Shown piece by piece: positions 18,032 to 24,306 of a DNA stretch of 35,838 bases. Position 1 is the first letter of the stretch; each line of letters starts with the position of its first letter. The translations under genes were made by a program, and so were the position numbers. Location of the stretch: the NCBI GenBank assembly GCA_025963465.1, contig JAOQAP010000014.1, positions 1 to 35,838 of the forward strand, in the 5' to 3' direction. Under the pieces are notes generated by a model. It searched no databases. It was not told the origin of the DNA and saw only the letters and a list, made by a program, of their open reading frames with translations. This DNA comes from Flavipsychrobacter sp. GTDB lineage: Bacteria; Bacteroidota; Bacteroidia; Chitinophagales; Chitinophagaceae.

Positions 18032-18428
18032 AGTGTGAGTTTATAAAATCATTCATTAATGGAATATCAGCGGCGGCCCAATCTAAAGAAACTAAAAGAT
18101 CTTTGGTCAACCATGCAACTGATTTATGCTCTGCTAAGTATAACTCACCACTAACATACTCCGCAACAAAAGGAATAAGATTAATAGTTACATTTTCATA
18201 ATCGTGCGGATAATTTGGTAACCTTTTAATAATCCTAATAACGATATTTAGTTCTTCTTTTAATTCTCTATAAATACAATTTTCAGCACTTTCGTTTGCA
18301 TTTAATTTTCCGCCAGGAAATTCCCACTTTAAGGGTAGAGACATATTTTCACTACGCTGTGCTGCTAGCACTTTGTCGTCTAAAAGTATAATTGCGCAAG
18401 CAACATCTATTACTTTTTTAGAAATCAT
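18024..18428 (-). CDS. NUDIX hydrolase (MutT/NudG-like)
   Basis: The 134-residue protein carries the Nudix box GKLNANESAENCIYRELKEE: Gly40, Glu46, Arg54-Glu55 and Glu58-Glu59. The canonical final Gly of the box is Asn61 here. MutT/NudG relatives remove oxidised or modified nucleotides such as 8-oxo-dGTP or modified CTP by releasing pyrophosphate. I chose ATG 18428 because upstream in frame only a TTG (18443) is available, and VIDVACAIILLDD fits the family start. The gene follows the zinc-ribbon stop by 16 bases and overlaps the helicase start by 8, so it is the middle gene of a tight unit. Its substrate is not known. Confidence 0.9.
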   Translation of the reverse strand: MISKKVIDVACAIILLDDKVLAAQRSENMSLPLKWEFPGGKLNANESAENCIYRELKEELNIVIRIIKRLPNYPHDYENVTINLIPFVAEYVSGELYLAEHKSVAWLTKDLLVSLDWAAADIPLMNDFINSHYV

Positions 18429-18444
18429 GGATAAATATATCAAT

Positions 18445-18609
18445 TTATTCTTCCTCCGCTATAAATGTGTAAGCACAATCGGCGCTAGGGCAGGTGTGTA
18501 ATTGATAGCTTTCTTGCTCTTCCTTGACTTCTTCAAAGTGGGTTCTTGCACCGCAAATAGGGCATGTGGTAGGCTGGTCGGTGAGGAGGAAAACGTTTTG
18601 CTTATCCAT
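18445..18609 (-). CDS. 54-residue zinc-ribbon protein
   Basis: The frame runs MDKQNVFLLTDQPTTCPICG at its start and has two cysteine pairs: Cys16/Cys19 (CPICG) and Cys40/Cys45 (CPSADC), with an acidic linker (EEVKEEQE) between. CxxC-x20-CxxxxC is a plausible zinc-binding pair. It is too short to be named by family. The reading frame is supported by an ATG, a stop just before the NUDIX gene, and codon usage that keeps all four cysteines in order. It overlaps the end of the truncated vsr frame by 8 bases (18602-18609). It may be a nucleic-acid-binding or accessory subunit for the downstream genes; this is inference. Confidence 0.7.
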   Translation of the reverse strand: MDKQNVFLLTDQPTTCPICGARTHFEEVKEEQESYQLHTCPSADCAYTFIAEEE

Positions 18610-18721
18610 TTTCCAAAAATAAAAAAAGAAAGCTGCGCACGAGCATTTCGGGCTTTGTGTCTTTGCCTTTGATCTGGCTCATGTTGTAGCTGCGGGTAGC
18701 TTTTGAGTGTACGTCGGCCAT
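18602..18721 (-). pseudogene. vsr: Truncated very-short-patch-repair endonuclease (vsr) start
   Basis: The reverse strand gives MADVHSKATRSYNMSQIKGK followed by DTKPEMLVRSFLF, a close match to the canonical Vsr N-terminus (the 'RSYNMSxIxGKxTKPE' block). Homology stops at a T-rich run (TTTCTTTTTTTATTTTTGG) and the frame ends 39 codons after the ATG, against about 140 residues for a complete Vsr. No remainder of Vsr (catalytic Asp, zinc ligands, FVNGCFWHGH-type motif) appears in other frames downstream. Intact Vsr nicks at T:G mismatches beside a cytosine methylase gene. No methylase is present here. It is a remnant, or just possibly a short leader peptide that drives the zinc-ribbon gene. Confidence 0.82.
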
Positions 18722-18748
18722 GGTGTAAAGTTATGTGGTAAGATGGTT

Positions 18749-18778
18749 AACACACCCCTAGCCCCTCTCGAGAGGGGA
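18749..18778 (+). repeat. Dispersed palindromic intergenic repeat, copy 2
   Basis: Reads AACACACCCCTAGCCCCTCT and continues; CCCCTCTCGAGAGGGG is a perfect palindrome. It is the inverted counterpart of 12503-12532. Confidence 0.75.
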
Positions 18779-18791
18779 GTGTTGCGCGGTA

Positions 18792-18848
18792 CTCATTTCG
18801 TGAGATGAGCGATGCTCTTGTTTTGCAAACACGTGCGGCGCAATGACG
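18792..18848 (-). repeat. REP-like unit at right flank of islet
   Basis: Inverted relative of 14571-14607: CTCATTTCGTGAGAT (18792-18806) is the exact complement of the left copy, and CGCAATGACG (18839-18848) matches the other end with one change. The interior is longer and different. Confidence 0.65.
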
Positions 18849-18855
18849 GATGGGT

Positions 18856-18890
18856 AATAAAAAGGCGCTAACCCCTGTTGGGGTTGGCGT
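18856..18890 (-). terminator. Terminator of the 18955-19284 gene
   Basis: On the minus strand ACGCCAACCCC pairs with GGGGTTAGCGC (18866-18890, one wobble) and is followed by TTTTATTA. A TTTT run also follows on the plus strand, so it may work both ways. Confidence 0.75.
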
Positions 18891-18954
18891 CTTTTGGCCT
18901 GTGTGAGCAGGTTATTTACTTTATTGGTTTCATGGGGCTGGTGGGCGTAGGTGG

Positions 18955-19284
18955 TTAGTTGGGGGTTATCACGGGTTGGGTATTAATGGGTGTGTTCCGT
19001 GCCGGAGCAGGGGTGGAGGGCGTATAGATAGGTTGTGATGGGCTTACGGTGTTAGATGGGGTGTACACGCGTGGTTTCACACGGGTATTGTCTACCAGGT
19101 TTTTGGTCGTCCTCAGTTGGTTGCCGCTGCGCACCTTATTGGTATTGGTGCCTGTATTGGTGCTGTTCTGGCCCTGGGCTATGTTCTGTTGTTCGGTGGC
19201 ATTTACCGCCGTGTTGGTGGTCTGTGCCTTTGCGCCTATGCTAGCTGTTGTCCATACTACAAGCGCTATTAATAGCTTTTTCAT
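18955..19284 (-). CDS. Small secreted Thr/Asn/Pro-rich protein
   Basis: The 109-residue protein has a clear signal peptide (MKKLLIALVVWTTASIGAKA, cleavage after AKA) and a low-complexity mature part rich in Thr, Asn, Gln and Pro, ending in a repeated 'TPS..P/TP' stretch (YTPSNTVSPSQPIYTPSTPA). There is no domain I recognise. ATG 19284 was preferred to an in-frame GTG at 19308 because it directly begins the signal peptide. It probably forms an extended, disordered periplasmic or surface polypeptide. A terminator follows its stop. Confidence 0.65.
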   Translation of the reverse strand: MKKLLIALVVWTTASIGAKAQTTNTAVNATEQQNIAQGQNSTNTGTNTNKVRSGNQLRTTKNLVDNTRVKPRVYTPSNTVSPSQPIYTPSTPAPARNTPINTQPVITPN

Positions 19285-19446
19285 AGCAGGAAATTTTAGT
19301 TGTTCCACAATTTATTTACAGCCTACAGGGCGTAAAATCTGTGCCAGTAGCTGTTAAAAAAGAGAACAGGCGTACGGGTAGAAAAGAAAAATATATAAAG
19401 ACACTACCTGCATATTAAATAATAAAGTATTTTGCGGTACGTAATT

Positions 19447-19632
19447 ATGAAACACACTGCGCTCCGCCTGCTTTTTTTGCTTGTACTGCTGGTTAGCATA
19501 ACCAGTTGCGGTACTACTATTTACCGTTCCAAGTACACGAACAGCAATAAGTACATCAAGGAGAAAAAACGCTACCACTACTGGCATGCTCATGGCCGTC
19601 GTCCGCATGCACATGCAGGTGGATACTGGTAG
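19447..19632 (+). CDS. Small lipoprotein with His/aromatic-rich tail
   Basis: The 61-residue protein has a lipoprotein signal ending in a good lipobox, ITSC (Cys21), then GTTIYRSKYTNSNKYIKEKK and a tail rich in His, Tyr, Gly and Trp ending in GGYW. The ATG at 19447 directly starts the signal. A similar small lipoprotein ending in HYRHNGRYW is encoded at 31005-31142. Function is unknown. The histidines could bind metal, but this is only a guess. Confidence 0.7.
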   Translation: MKHTALRLLFLLVLLVSITSCGTTIYRSKYTNSNKYIKEKKRYHYWHAHGRRPHAHAGGYW

Positions 19633-19725
19633 TTTTGGTTGAATTCCATTGCTTTTATTGTTTAGCCCAATTGTTAGGCTCACGTGGTCCTACTTTTCCG
19701 TGTTTGGCAGGCTCGTATTGCATTT

Positions 19726-19900
19726 ACTTTCTTTTGCTTCGCCAAAAGAAAGTAACAAAGAAAAGGCGATTTTATTTCAATTGCTCCGCTGAAATAAAAA
19801 GGCTCTACGCTGTGGTCGCACCGCTCTGTTCGGCTGCATGCGCTGGCTTTTTTGCCCGCTGGGGGGAATGCTTTTGGGCTGTTGGTCTTGGTTAGGGTGG
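19726..19900 (+). repeat. Hairpin-led dispersed repeat element
   Basis: ACTTTCTTTTG (19726-19736) pairs perfectly with CAAAAGAAAGT (19743-19753) around CTTCGC. The following TTGCTCCGCTGAAATAAAAA and 'CTCTACGCTGTGGTCGCACC' wording is what I recall from repeated intergenic elements in many bacterial genomes. The right boundary is uncertain. Confidence 0.55.
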
Positions 19901-19992
19901 TGTTTTCTTTTCGGGCTTCATCAAGGGCATGCCAGGCAAAAAAAAGGCGCGATCATGGGCTGGGGTTCCGGATTACATAGGGCAGATATGGG

Positions 19993-20046
19993 TACTTGAT
20001 ACTTGTTGATGGATGCTTGATGTGGATACTTGTTGCTGGATACTTG
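19993..20046 (-). repeat. TATCCAGCATCAAG-related repeats, inverted copies
   Basis: On the minus strand the segment holds several imperfect copies of CAAGTATCCAGCA / CAAGCATCCATCA units, matching the set at 12546-12589. Confidence 0.65.
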
Positions 20047-20110
20047 ACATGGGATTCCCCCTTGCGTGTTGGCTATGTGCGGTTGCGAAGGGGGTTAGGG
20101 GGATGTTGCC

Positions 20111-20839
20111 TTACTTAGTATGATCTATCAAATCATTAGCTTCTTTGTCCTTATTGATATTTCGCCCCTTACCAAATATATAACCACCGGACAGCAGCAC
20201 CGTGCGGTTCTTGCTGATCTCGGTGCCCTTGCCTATGTCCTGCGAGCCTGTGGTATAGGTGATGCGGAAGAAGAGGCCTGTGGGCAGCTCATAACCCGCC
20301 ATAAGTGCAAGCCCTATATCAAATGCCCTTACCGTATTGCCTATAGAGATGGAAGTATTATCAGTAAAGTTGCCATGCGTGCCGTTGAATGTGTAGTCGT
20401 CTGCCAGCTTGTTGCGGCCACCTATGGTACCCGCCACATCAGCGCCCAGTCCAGCTATCAGCCGCCCCCTGCCCTGTATGCCCGATTTGTATACCAGCAT
20501 TACCGGTACACTGGCATAGTGCAGCAGCAGGGTTTGGTGCACGTTCTCGTTAAAGCTGTCATTAAGGTAATAAGAGAACGACCGCACTGCTCCCTTCCGC
20601 GAAAAGTATGCTCCCGACTGCAGCGTAAGATGTTTGCTCAGCGGCACATCTATAAGTGCGCCCACGCGGTAAGATGCAACAGCGCTCACCTCACCACTGG
20701 TGTAGTATATAGGATACTGCGATGGTGCGAACTTCATAGTGGCCATACCCACGCCACCCTCCACACCATACCCCACCTGGGCACAAGCAGACACAGCAAC
20801 AAACAACAACACAACAGCAAACAAACAAATAGTGCGCAT
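20111..20839 (-). CDS. PorT-family outer-membrane beta-barrel protein
   Basis: The 242-residue protein has a signal peptide (MRTICLFAVVLLFVAVSACA) and then an eight-stranded-barrel pattern. It opens with VGYGVEGGVGMATMKF, has alternating hydrophobic strands, and a central LSKHLTLQSGAYFSRKGAV, the 'LQpGlyysrKG' wording of OMP_b-brl_2/PorT-like proteins. Near the end it has LPTGLFFRITYTTG. I chose ATG 20839 because the upstream codons in the same frame lie inside a terminator hairpin. It is the third of three tandem barrel paralogs, all on the minus strand. It is outer-membrane located; ligand or role is unknown. Confidence 0.82.
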   Translation of the reverse strand: MRTICLFAVVLLFVAVSACAQVGYGVEGGVGMATMKFAPSQYPIYYTSGEVSAVASYRVGALIDVPLSKHLTLQSGAYFSRKGAVRSFSYYLNDSFNENVHQTLLLHYASVPVMLVYKSGIQGRGRLIAGLGADVAGTIGGRNKLADDYTFNGTHGNFTDNTSISIGNTVRAFDIGLALMAGYELPTGLFFRITYTTGSQDIGKGTEISKNRTVLLSGGYIFGKGRNINKDKEANDLIDHTK

Positions 20840-20869
20840 AAAAAAAGGAGCTGCAACATGCAGCTCCTT
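20840..20869 (-). terminator. Terminator directly abutting the next start codon
   Basis: AAGGAGCTGCA (20845-20855) and TGCAGCTCCTT (20859-20869) form a perfect 11-base-pair stem with loop TGT on the minus strand. The stem is followed by TTTTTTT and then immediately ATG at 20839. It ends the 20892-21632 transcript or acts as an attenuator for the next gene. Confidence 0.85.
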
Positions 20870-20891
20870 CAAAGGTAATTGATAAGTAGTT

Positions 20892-21632
20892 CTATTTGTG
20901 CTTACTCTTAATGGTCGTTTTGCTGCTTGTTTTTTTAGTAGCCTTGCTGCCTATCATATAGCCTATAGATATACCGTAGTTATGGTTCTTTATAGAATAA
21001 CCATTGATATCAATAGGTATAAGATTAGTAAGGCCGAACTGGTAGTGGGCATTTACAAATAAGCCCATAGCCAGCTGGTAGCCCGCATTTACACCAAAGC
21101 CGCAATCAAACGCCTTTACGAAATCAGTAGAGTCGCTGCCTATGTCCAGCTTGGTATTGGTTACAGAGCTCACGGTGCTACTCAGTGCCGGGTTGATGTT
21201 TACCTTCATACCCCCTACTACATTGTAAGCAAAGTATGGCCCCGCCCCTATAAAGAAAGGTTTATTGTCTCCATCACCAAACTTATAGAAAAGGTTCACC
21301 GGCACCTCTGCTGTATTGATGTGAGCCTTTAGCTCTATTAGGCCCAGGAAAGACTGCTTGAACCCGTTCATCACATACAGCACTCCCGGCTGCAGGTAAA
21401 AGTGCTCGTTCAGCGGTATATTCACTACAGCGCCAAACCTGCCACCTATCTTAGTGGTGGTGTTCAGTGTAAAGCTTGCCGTCCCAAGTGCCGGTGAGCC
21501 CAACGCAATATTGGTGCCCGTAATAGTGTAGTTAGACACATTAAGCCCTGCTATAGGCCCGAAGGTAACCTGCGCATTCGCAGTATTTACCAGCGCCATA
21601 GCACACAGGCAGGACAAGACAAATTTTTTCAT
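20892..21632 (-). CDS. Outer-membrane beta-barrel protein, paralog 2
   Basis: The 246-residue protein has a signal peptide (MKKFVLSCLCAMALVNTANA), then QVTFGPIAGLNVSNY and a barrel pattern. FYLQPGVLYVMNGFKQSF (residues about 78-95) and KPFFIGAGPYFAYNV are nearly the same as in the 21656-22336 paralog (LFYVMNGFNYTE, RFFIGAGPIIGMNI). The end of the barrel is HNYGISIGYMIGSK, followed by a basic tail (KKTSSKTTIKSKHK). It was recently duplicated relative to paralog 3. The paralog-2 stop and paralog-3 gene are separated by a terminator, while only 23 bases separate it from the upstream gene. Confidence 0.85.
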   Translation of the reverse strand: MKKFVLSCLCAMALVNTANAQVTFGPIAGLNVSNYTITGTNIALGSPALGTASFTLNTTTKIGGRFGAVVNIPLNEHFYLQPGVLYVMNGFKQSFLGLIELKAHINTAEVPVNLFYKFGDGDNKPFFIGAGPYFAYNVVGGMKVNINPALSSTVSSVTNTKLDIGSDSTDFVKAFDCGFGVNAGYQLAMGLFVNAHYQFGLTNLIPIDINGYSIKNHNYGISIGYMIGSKATKKTSSKTTIKSKHK

Positions 21633-21655
21633 AAGCGGGTGTGAGTGAGTGTTAA

Positions 21656-22336
21656 TTATTTACCTTTTTTCGTTCCTTTTTTCGCGGTCTTGCCATGAAA
21701 CATATAGCCTATAGATACACCATAGCCTGCAGATTTCAGGTAGTTGTCAGCATCACCGCCCGGTGCCACATTAGAAAGGCCCATCTGGTAGCGTCCGCGG
21801 AAGAACAGGCCAGACGATAGTTCGTAGCCAAGGTTAATGCCGACGCCTATGTCCAGCATCTTAAGATCGCTGTTTGTAGAGTCGCTGCCTATTTTCAGCG
21901 ACTGGCTGGTGCTGAGTCCTGCGAAAGACGCTTCCTGCTGGCCGCCTATGTTCATACCTATTATTGGCCCTGCGCCTATAAAGAACCTGTTACCACCCGG
22001 ATCGCCGAATTTGTACATAACATTCACGGGTATCTCTATCGTATTGATCTTCTCTTTCAGCTCTGCAGTGCCAAAGAAGGGAATGGTCTCTGTATAGTTA
22101 AATCCGTTCATTACATAAAACAGGCCGGGCTGTACAGACCAGTTATCGTTGAACCCGATATCTGCCACACCACCCAGGCGCAAACCAAAACGTGCATCAA
22201 GAGAAGGAGATATCCCTGCATACGACATCCTGTACTGCGAGATGTTGAGCCCCAGTTCCGGAGCGAAAGATACCTGCGCCTGTGCTGCGCCGGATAATGC
22301 AATGATCGATAATGCTGTTAATAGTTGTTTTTTCAT
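21656..22336 (-). CDS. Outer-membrane beta-barrel protein, paralog 1
   Basis: The 226-residue protein has a signal peptide (MKKQLLTALSIIALSGAAQA) and barrel strands: VSFAPELGLNISQY, WSVQPGLFYVMNGFNYTE, RFFIGAGPIIGMNIGGQQ, LSSGLFFRGRYQMGLSN and GYGVSIGYMFHG, then a Lys-rich tail (KTAKKGTKKGK). This is the porin-family/PorT-like eight-strand architecture. It is the first gene of the trio. A perfect TAnnTTTG element sits just upstream, so it probably heads a transcript that includes paralog 2. Confidence 0.86.
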   Translation of the reverse strand: MKKQLLTALSIIALSGAAQAQVSFAPELGLNISQYRMSYAGISPSLDARFGLRLGGVADIGFNDNWSVQPGLFYVMNGFNYTETIPFFGTAELKEKINTIEIPVNVMYKFGDPGGNRFFIGAGPIIGMNIGGQQEASFAGLSTSQSLKIGSDSTNSDLKMLDIGVGINLGYELSSGLFFRGRYQMGLSNVAPGGDADNYLKSAGYGVSIGYMFHGKTAKKGTKKGK

Positions 22337-22352
22337 GAGTTGTTAGTTTTTA

Positions 22353-22360
22353 CAAATGTA
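22353..22360 (-). promoter_or_regulatory. -7 element TACATTTG for the barrel gene trio
   Basis: On the minus strand TACATTTG matches TAnnTTTG and lies 16 bases before ATG 22336. A TTG about 22 bases upstream could be part of the -33 box. Confidence 0.5.
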
Positions 22361-22432
22361 AACTAAATACCTAATGACTGAACAATAATAAGATGTAAAG
22401 CGAATTAAAGGATAGCGAATTATTTTCCTCAA

Positions 22433-23260
22433 TTATTCAAGGAACAGTTTGGAATAAAGATTCCTCGTCACCTCATTGGTATAGTTGGAGATCCCTCCGC
22501 TTGTTTTTACCCACCTTATTTTTTTTATGGCATTTGTCAGGAATACCTCATCGGCCACTAACAGGTCATCAATCGATAGTGGCGTTTCTATTAAGCCAAA
22601 CCCTAATGTCGATACTATGTGCCGCCGCATTACACCAGCCACACAGCCCTCAGTAAGCGGTGGGGTATAGATATTATCACCTTTCACCCAGAAAACATTT
22701 GCGATCGTGCTTTCTACCACTTTGTGTTTGGCATTAAGGATAAAGACATCATTACATTTCTGTTCTTTGGCTGCTCTTGCCGCCAGAGCGTATATAAGTG
22801 CGTTGCAGCTTTTCAGGTTGGCAAGGTCATCATTGCTTTTCCTTCCCGCATAGAAGAGGTTCATTATAAGCCCGTTCTCATTAAGCACCATATTGTCTGC
22901 CTCCAGTGCAAAACACTCTATTACAAAATTCGGGTGCCTGCTCTCATTGCTGTACAGTCCGCCGCCCCCGGCATATATCTGCAGCCGCACACGGCACAGC
23001 TGTTCTGCTTTGTTTTTACGCACGGTACGCATTACCTCTTCCTGCAGCCATTCGGCAGTAAACAGCACAGGCGGCTCAAAGTACAGCTGCTTCATCCCGG
23101 CAAATAGCCGTTCCCAATGATACTTAGCTAAGTGGATTACACCATCCTGTACCAGCATGGTCTCAAAAAGCCCGTAACCATAGCGGAAAGCGCCATTATC
23201 TACCCGTATAAGGGCTTCGTCAGCTGCGGTTATCTTTCCGTTTATGTTGATGTGTTGCAA
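22433..23260 (-). CDS. Class IV PLP-dependent aminotransferase / aminodeoxychorismate lyase-like
   Basis: The 275-residue protein has the fold-type IV pattern: DNGAFRYGYGLFET (21-34), the PLP lysine Lys150 in LANLKSCNALIYALA, Glu183 in VVESTIANVFW, and PPLTEGCVAGVMRR (200-213) for the cofactor phosphate. These features are shared by branched-chain aminotransferase, D-amino-acid aminotransferase and PabC-type 4-amino-4-deoxychorismate lyase; the short size and the 'NGxxGYGLFET' start favour a PabC-like role, but not decisively. The only start available is TTG at 23260. Upstream codons in frame reach a stop without ATG or GTG, and the protein begins where homologs begin (ININGK). Confidence 0.85.
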   Translation of the reverse strand: MQHININGKITAADEALIRVDNGAFRYGYGLFETMLVQDGVIHLAKYHWERLFAGMKQLYFEPPVLFTAEWLQEEVMRTVRKNKAEQLCRVRLQIYAGGGGLYSNESRHPNFVIECFALEADNMVLNENGLIMNLFYAGRKSNDDLANLKSCNALIYALAARAAKEQKCNDVFILNAKHKVVESTIANVFWVKGDNIYTPPLTEGCVAGVMRRHIVSTLGFGLIETPLSIDDLLVADEVFLTNAIKKIRWVKTSGGISNYTNEVTRNLYSKLFLE

Positions 23261-23311
23261 GGGAGTTACAGATAGTTTATACCGAAATTAATAGAAAGCA
23301 GCTATTTGGTG

Positions 23312-23319
23312 TATTTTTG
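23312..23319 (+). promoter_or_regulatory. -7 element TATTTTTG
   Basis: Perfect TAnnTTTG match 17 bases before ATG 23337 of the LpxD-like gene. No clear -33 box. Confidence 0.45.
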
Positions 23320-23336
23320 TTTCAAAGTTATAGCGT

Positions 23337-24296
23337 ATGAAGTTTGAAAAGCCTGTTCCGGTAAAATGGATAGCTGAATATACCGGGGCGGAACTGATAG
23401 GTAACGACACCCAGGAAGCCACAGGAATAAATGAGATACATAAAGTAGAGAACGGCGACATTTCCTTCGTCGATTTTGAAAAATACTATGATAAATGCCT
23501 GCAATCGGCAGCCACAATAATCATTATCAATAAAGCGGTAGCCTGTCCTGCAGGAAAGACCCTGCTGGTGACCAGCGATCCGTTCAGTGCATATGTGAAG
23601 ATCGTGAACCGCTTCCGCCCTTTTGAGCCGGCAACAAAGATGGTGAGCGACAGCGCAGTAATAGGTGAAGGTACACACCTGCAGCCGGGCGTATTCGTAG
23701 GCAATCATGTGCGCATAGGCAATAACTGTCTCATACATCCCAACGTTACCATCTACGACCATACAGTAATAGGCGATAACGTGATCATACAAGCAGGCTG
23801 TGTACTGGGAGCAGATGCATTTTACTTCAAGCGCCGTAAGGACCGCGAGGTACAGTACGACAAGCTGGTAAGCTGTGGCCGTGTAATTATAGAGAGCGAT
23901 GTGGAGATAGGTGCAGGTACTACCATAGACAAAGGTGTAAGCGGCGATACTATAATAGGACAAGGCACCAAGCTGGATAACCACATACATATAGGCCATG
24001 GCGCAGTAATAGGCAGGAACTGCCTGTTTGCAGCACAGGTAGGCGTGGGCGGCAAAGCCATAATAGAAGACGAAGTGATACTATGGGGCCAGGTAGGTGT
24101 GAGCAAAGACCTGACCATAGGCAAGGCGGCAGTAGTGCTGGCACAGTCGGGAGTACCAAGTAGCCTGGAAGGCGGTAAGGTGTACTTTGGTACACCGGTA
24201 GGCGAGGCAAAGCCAAAGATGCGTGAGCTGGGCTGGATAAAGAGGATACCTGAAATGTGGGACGCAATACAAAAAGAAAAAACAAAGGCCGAATAA
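23337..24296 (+). CDS. lpxD: LpxD-like UDP-3-O-acylglucosamine N-acyltransferase
   Basis: The 319-residue protein has an N-terminal uridine-binding-type domain (about 1-100) followed by left-handed beta-helix hexapeptide repeats (about 103-275), such as AVIGEGTHLQPGVFVG, VIGDNVIIQAGCVLGAD and VEIGAGTTID. His221 in DNHIHIGHGAVIG occupies the place of the LpxD catalytic histidine. A C-terminal helix closes the trimer. LpxD adds the 3-hydroxyacyl chain to the amino group in lipid A synthesis. Bacteroidota often carry a second LpxD-like gene outside the lpxC/lpxA cluster, and no other lpx gene is nearby, so this could be that paralog. It precedes the GNAT gene by 10 bases. Confidence 0.82.
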   Translation: MKFEKPVPVKWIAEYTGAELIGNDTQEATGINEIHKVENGDISFVDFEKYYDKCLQSAATIIIINKAVACPAGKTLLVTSDPFSAYVKIVNRFRPFEPATKMVSDSAVIGEGTHLQPGVFVGNHVRIGNNCLIHPNVTIYDHTVIGDNVIIQAGCVLGADAFYFKRRKDREVQYDKLVSCGRVIIESDVEIGAGTTIDKGVSGDTIIGQGTKLDNHIHIGHGAVIGRNCLFAAQVGVGGKAIIEDEVILWGQVGVSKDLTIGKAAVVLAQSGVPSSLEGGKVYFGTPVGEAKPKMRELGWIKRIPEMWDAIQKEKTKAE

Positions 24297-24306
24297 TACT
24301 CCGCTG

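Larger units (their letters stand above)
19633..20110. other. Repeat-rich intergenic region
   Basis: 478 bases with no supported gene. It contains the hairpin element at 19726-19753 and the sequence following it, the inverted TATCCAGCATCAAG-related repeats at 19993-20046, and a GGGGGTTAGGGGG stretch near 20090 similar to the 12.5 kb and 18.7 kb repeats. An open frame across 19635-19895 has no protein-like features. Confidence 0.7.

Noticed and set aside
18024-18443. TTG 18443 as start of the NUDIX gene
   Set aside because: The ATG at 18428 gives a family-typical N-terminus, and the TTG would overlap the zinc-ribbon stop region without a ribosome site.
19635-19895. 86-codon frame in the repeat-rich intergenic region
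   Set aside because: It covers the hairpin element; composition is not protein-like and it has no signal or domain.
20120-20878. 252-codon plus-strand frame over the third barrel gene
   Set aside because: It lies opposite a gene with signal peptide and barrel pattern, and contains the terminator hairpin as coding sequence.
23328-23999. 223-codon minus-strand frame over the LpxD-like gene
   Set aside because: Tyr/Cys-rich antisense product that mirrors the hexapeptide repeats of the real gene.
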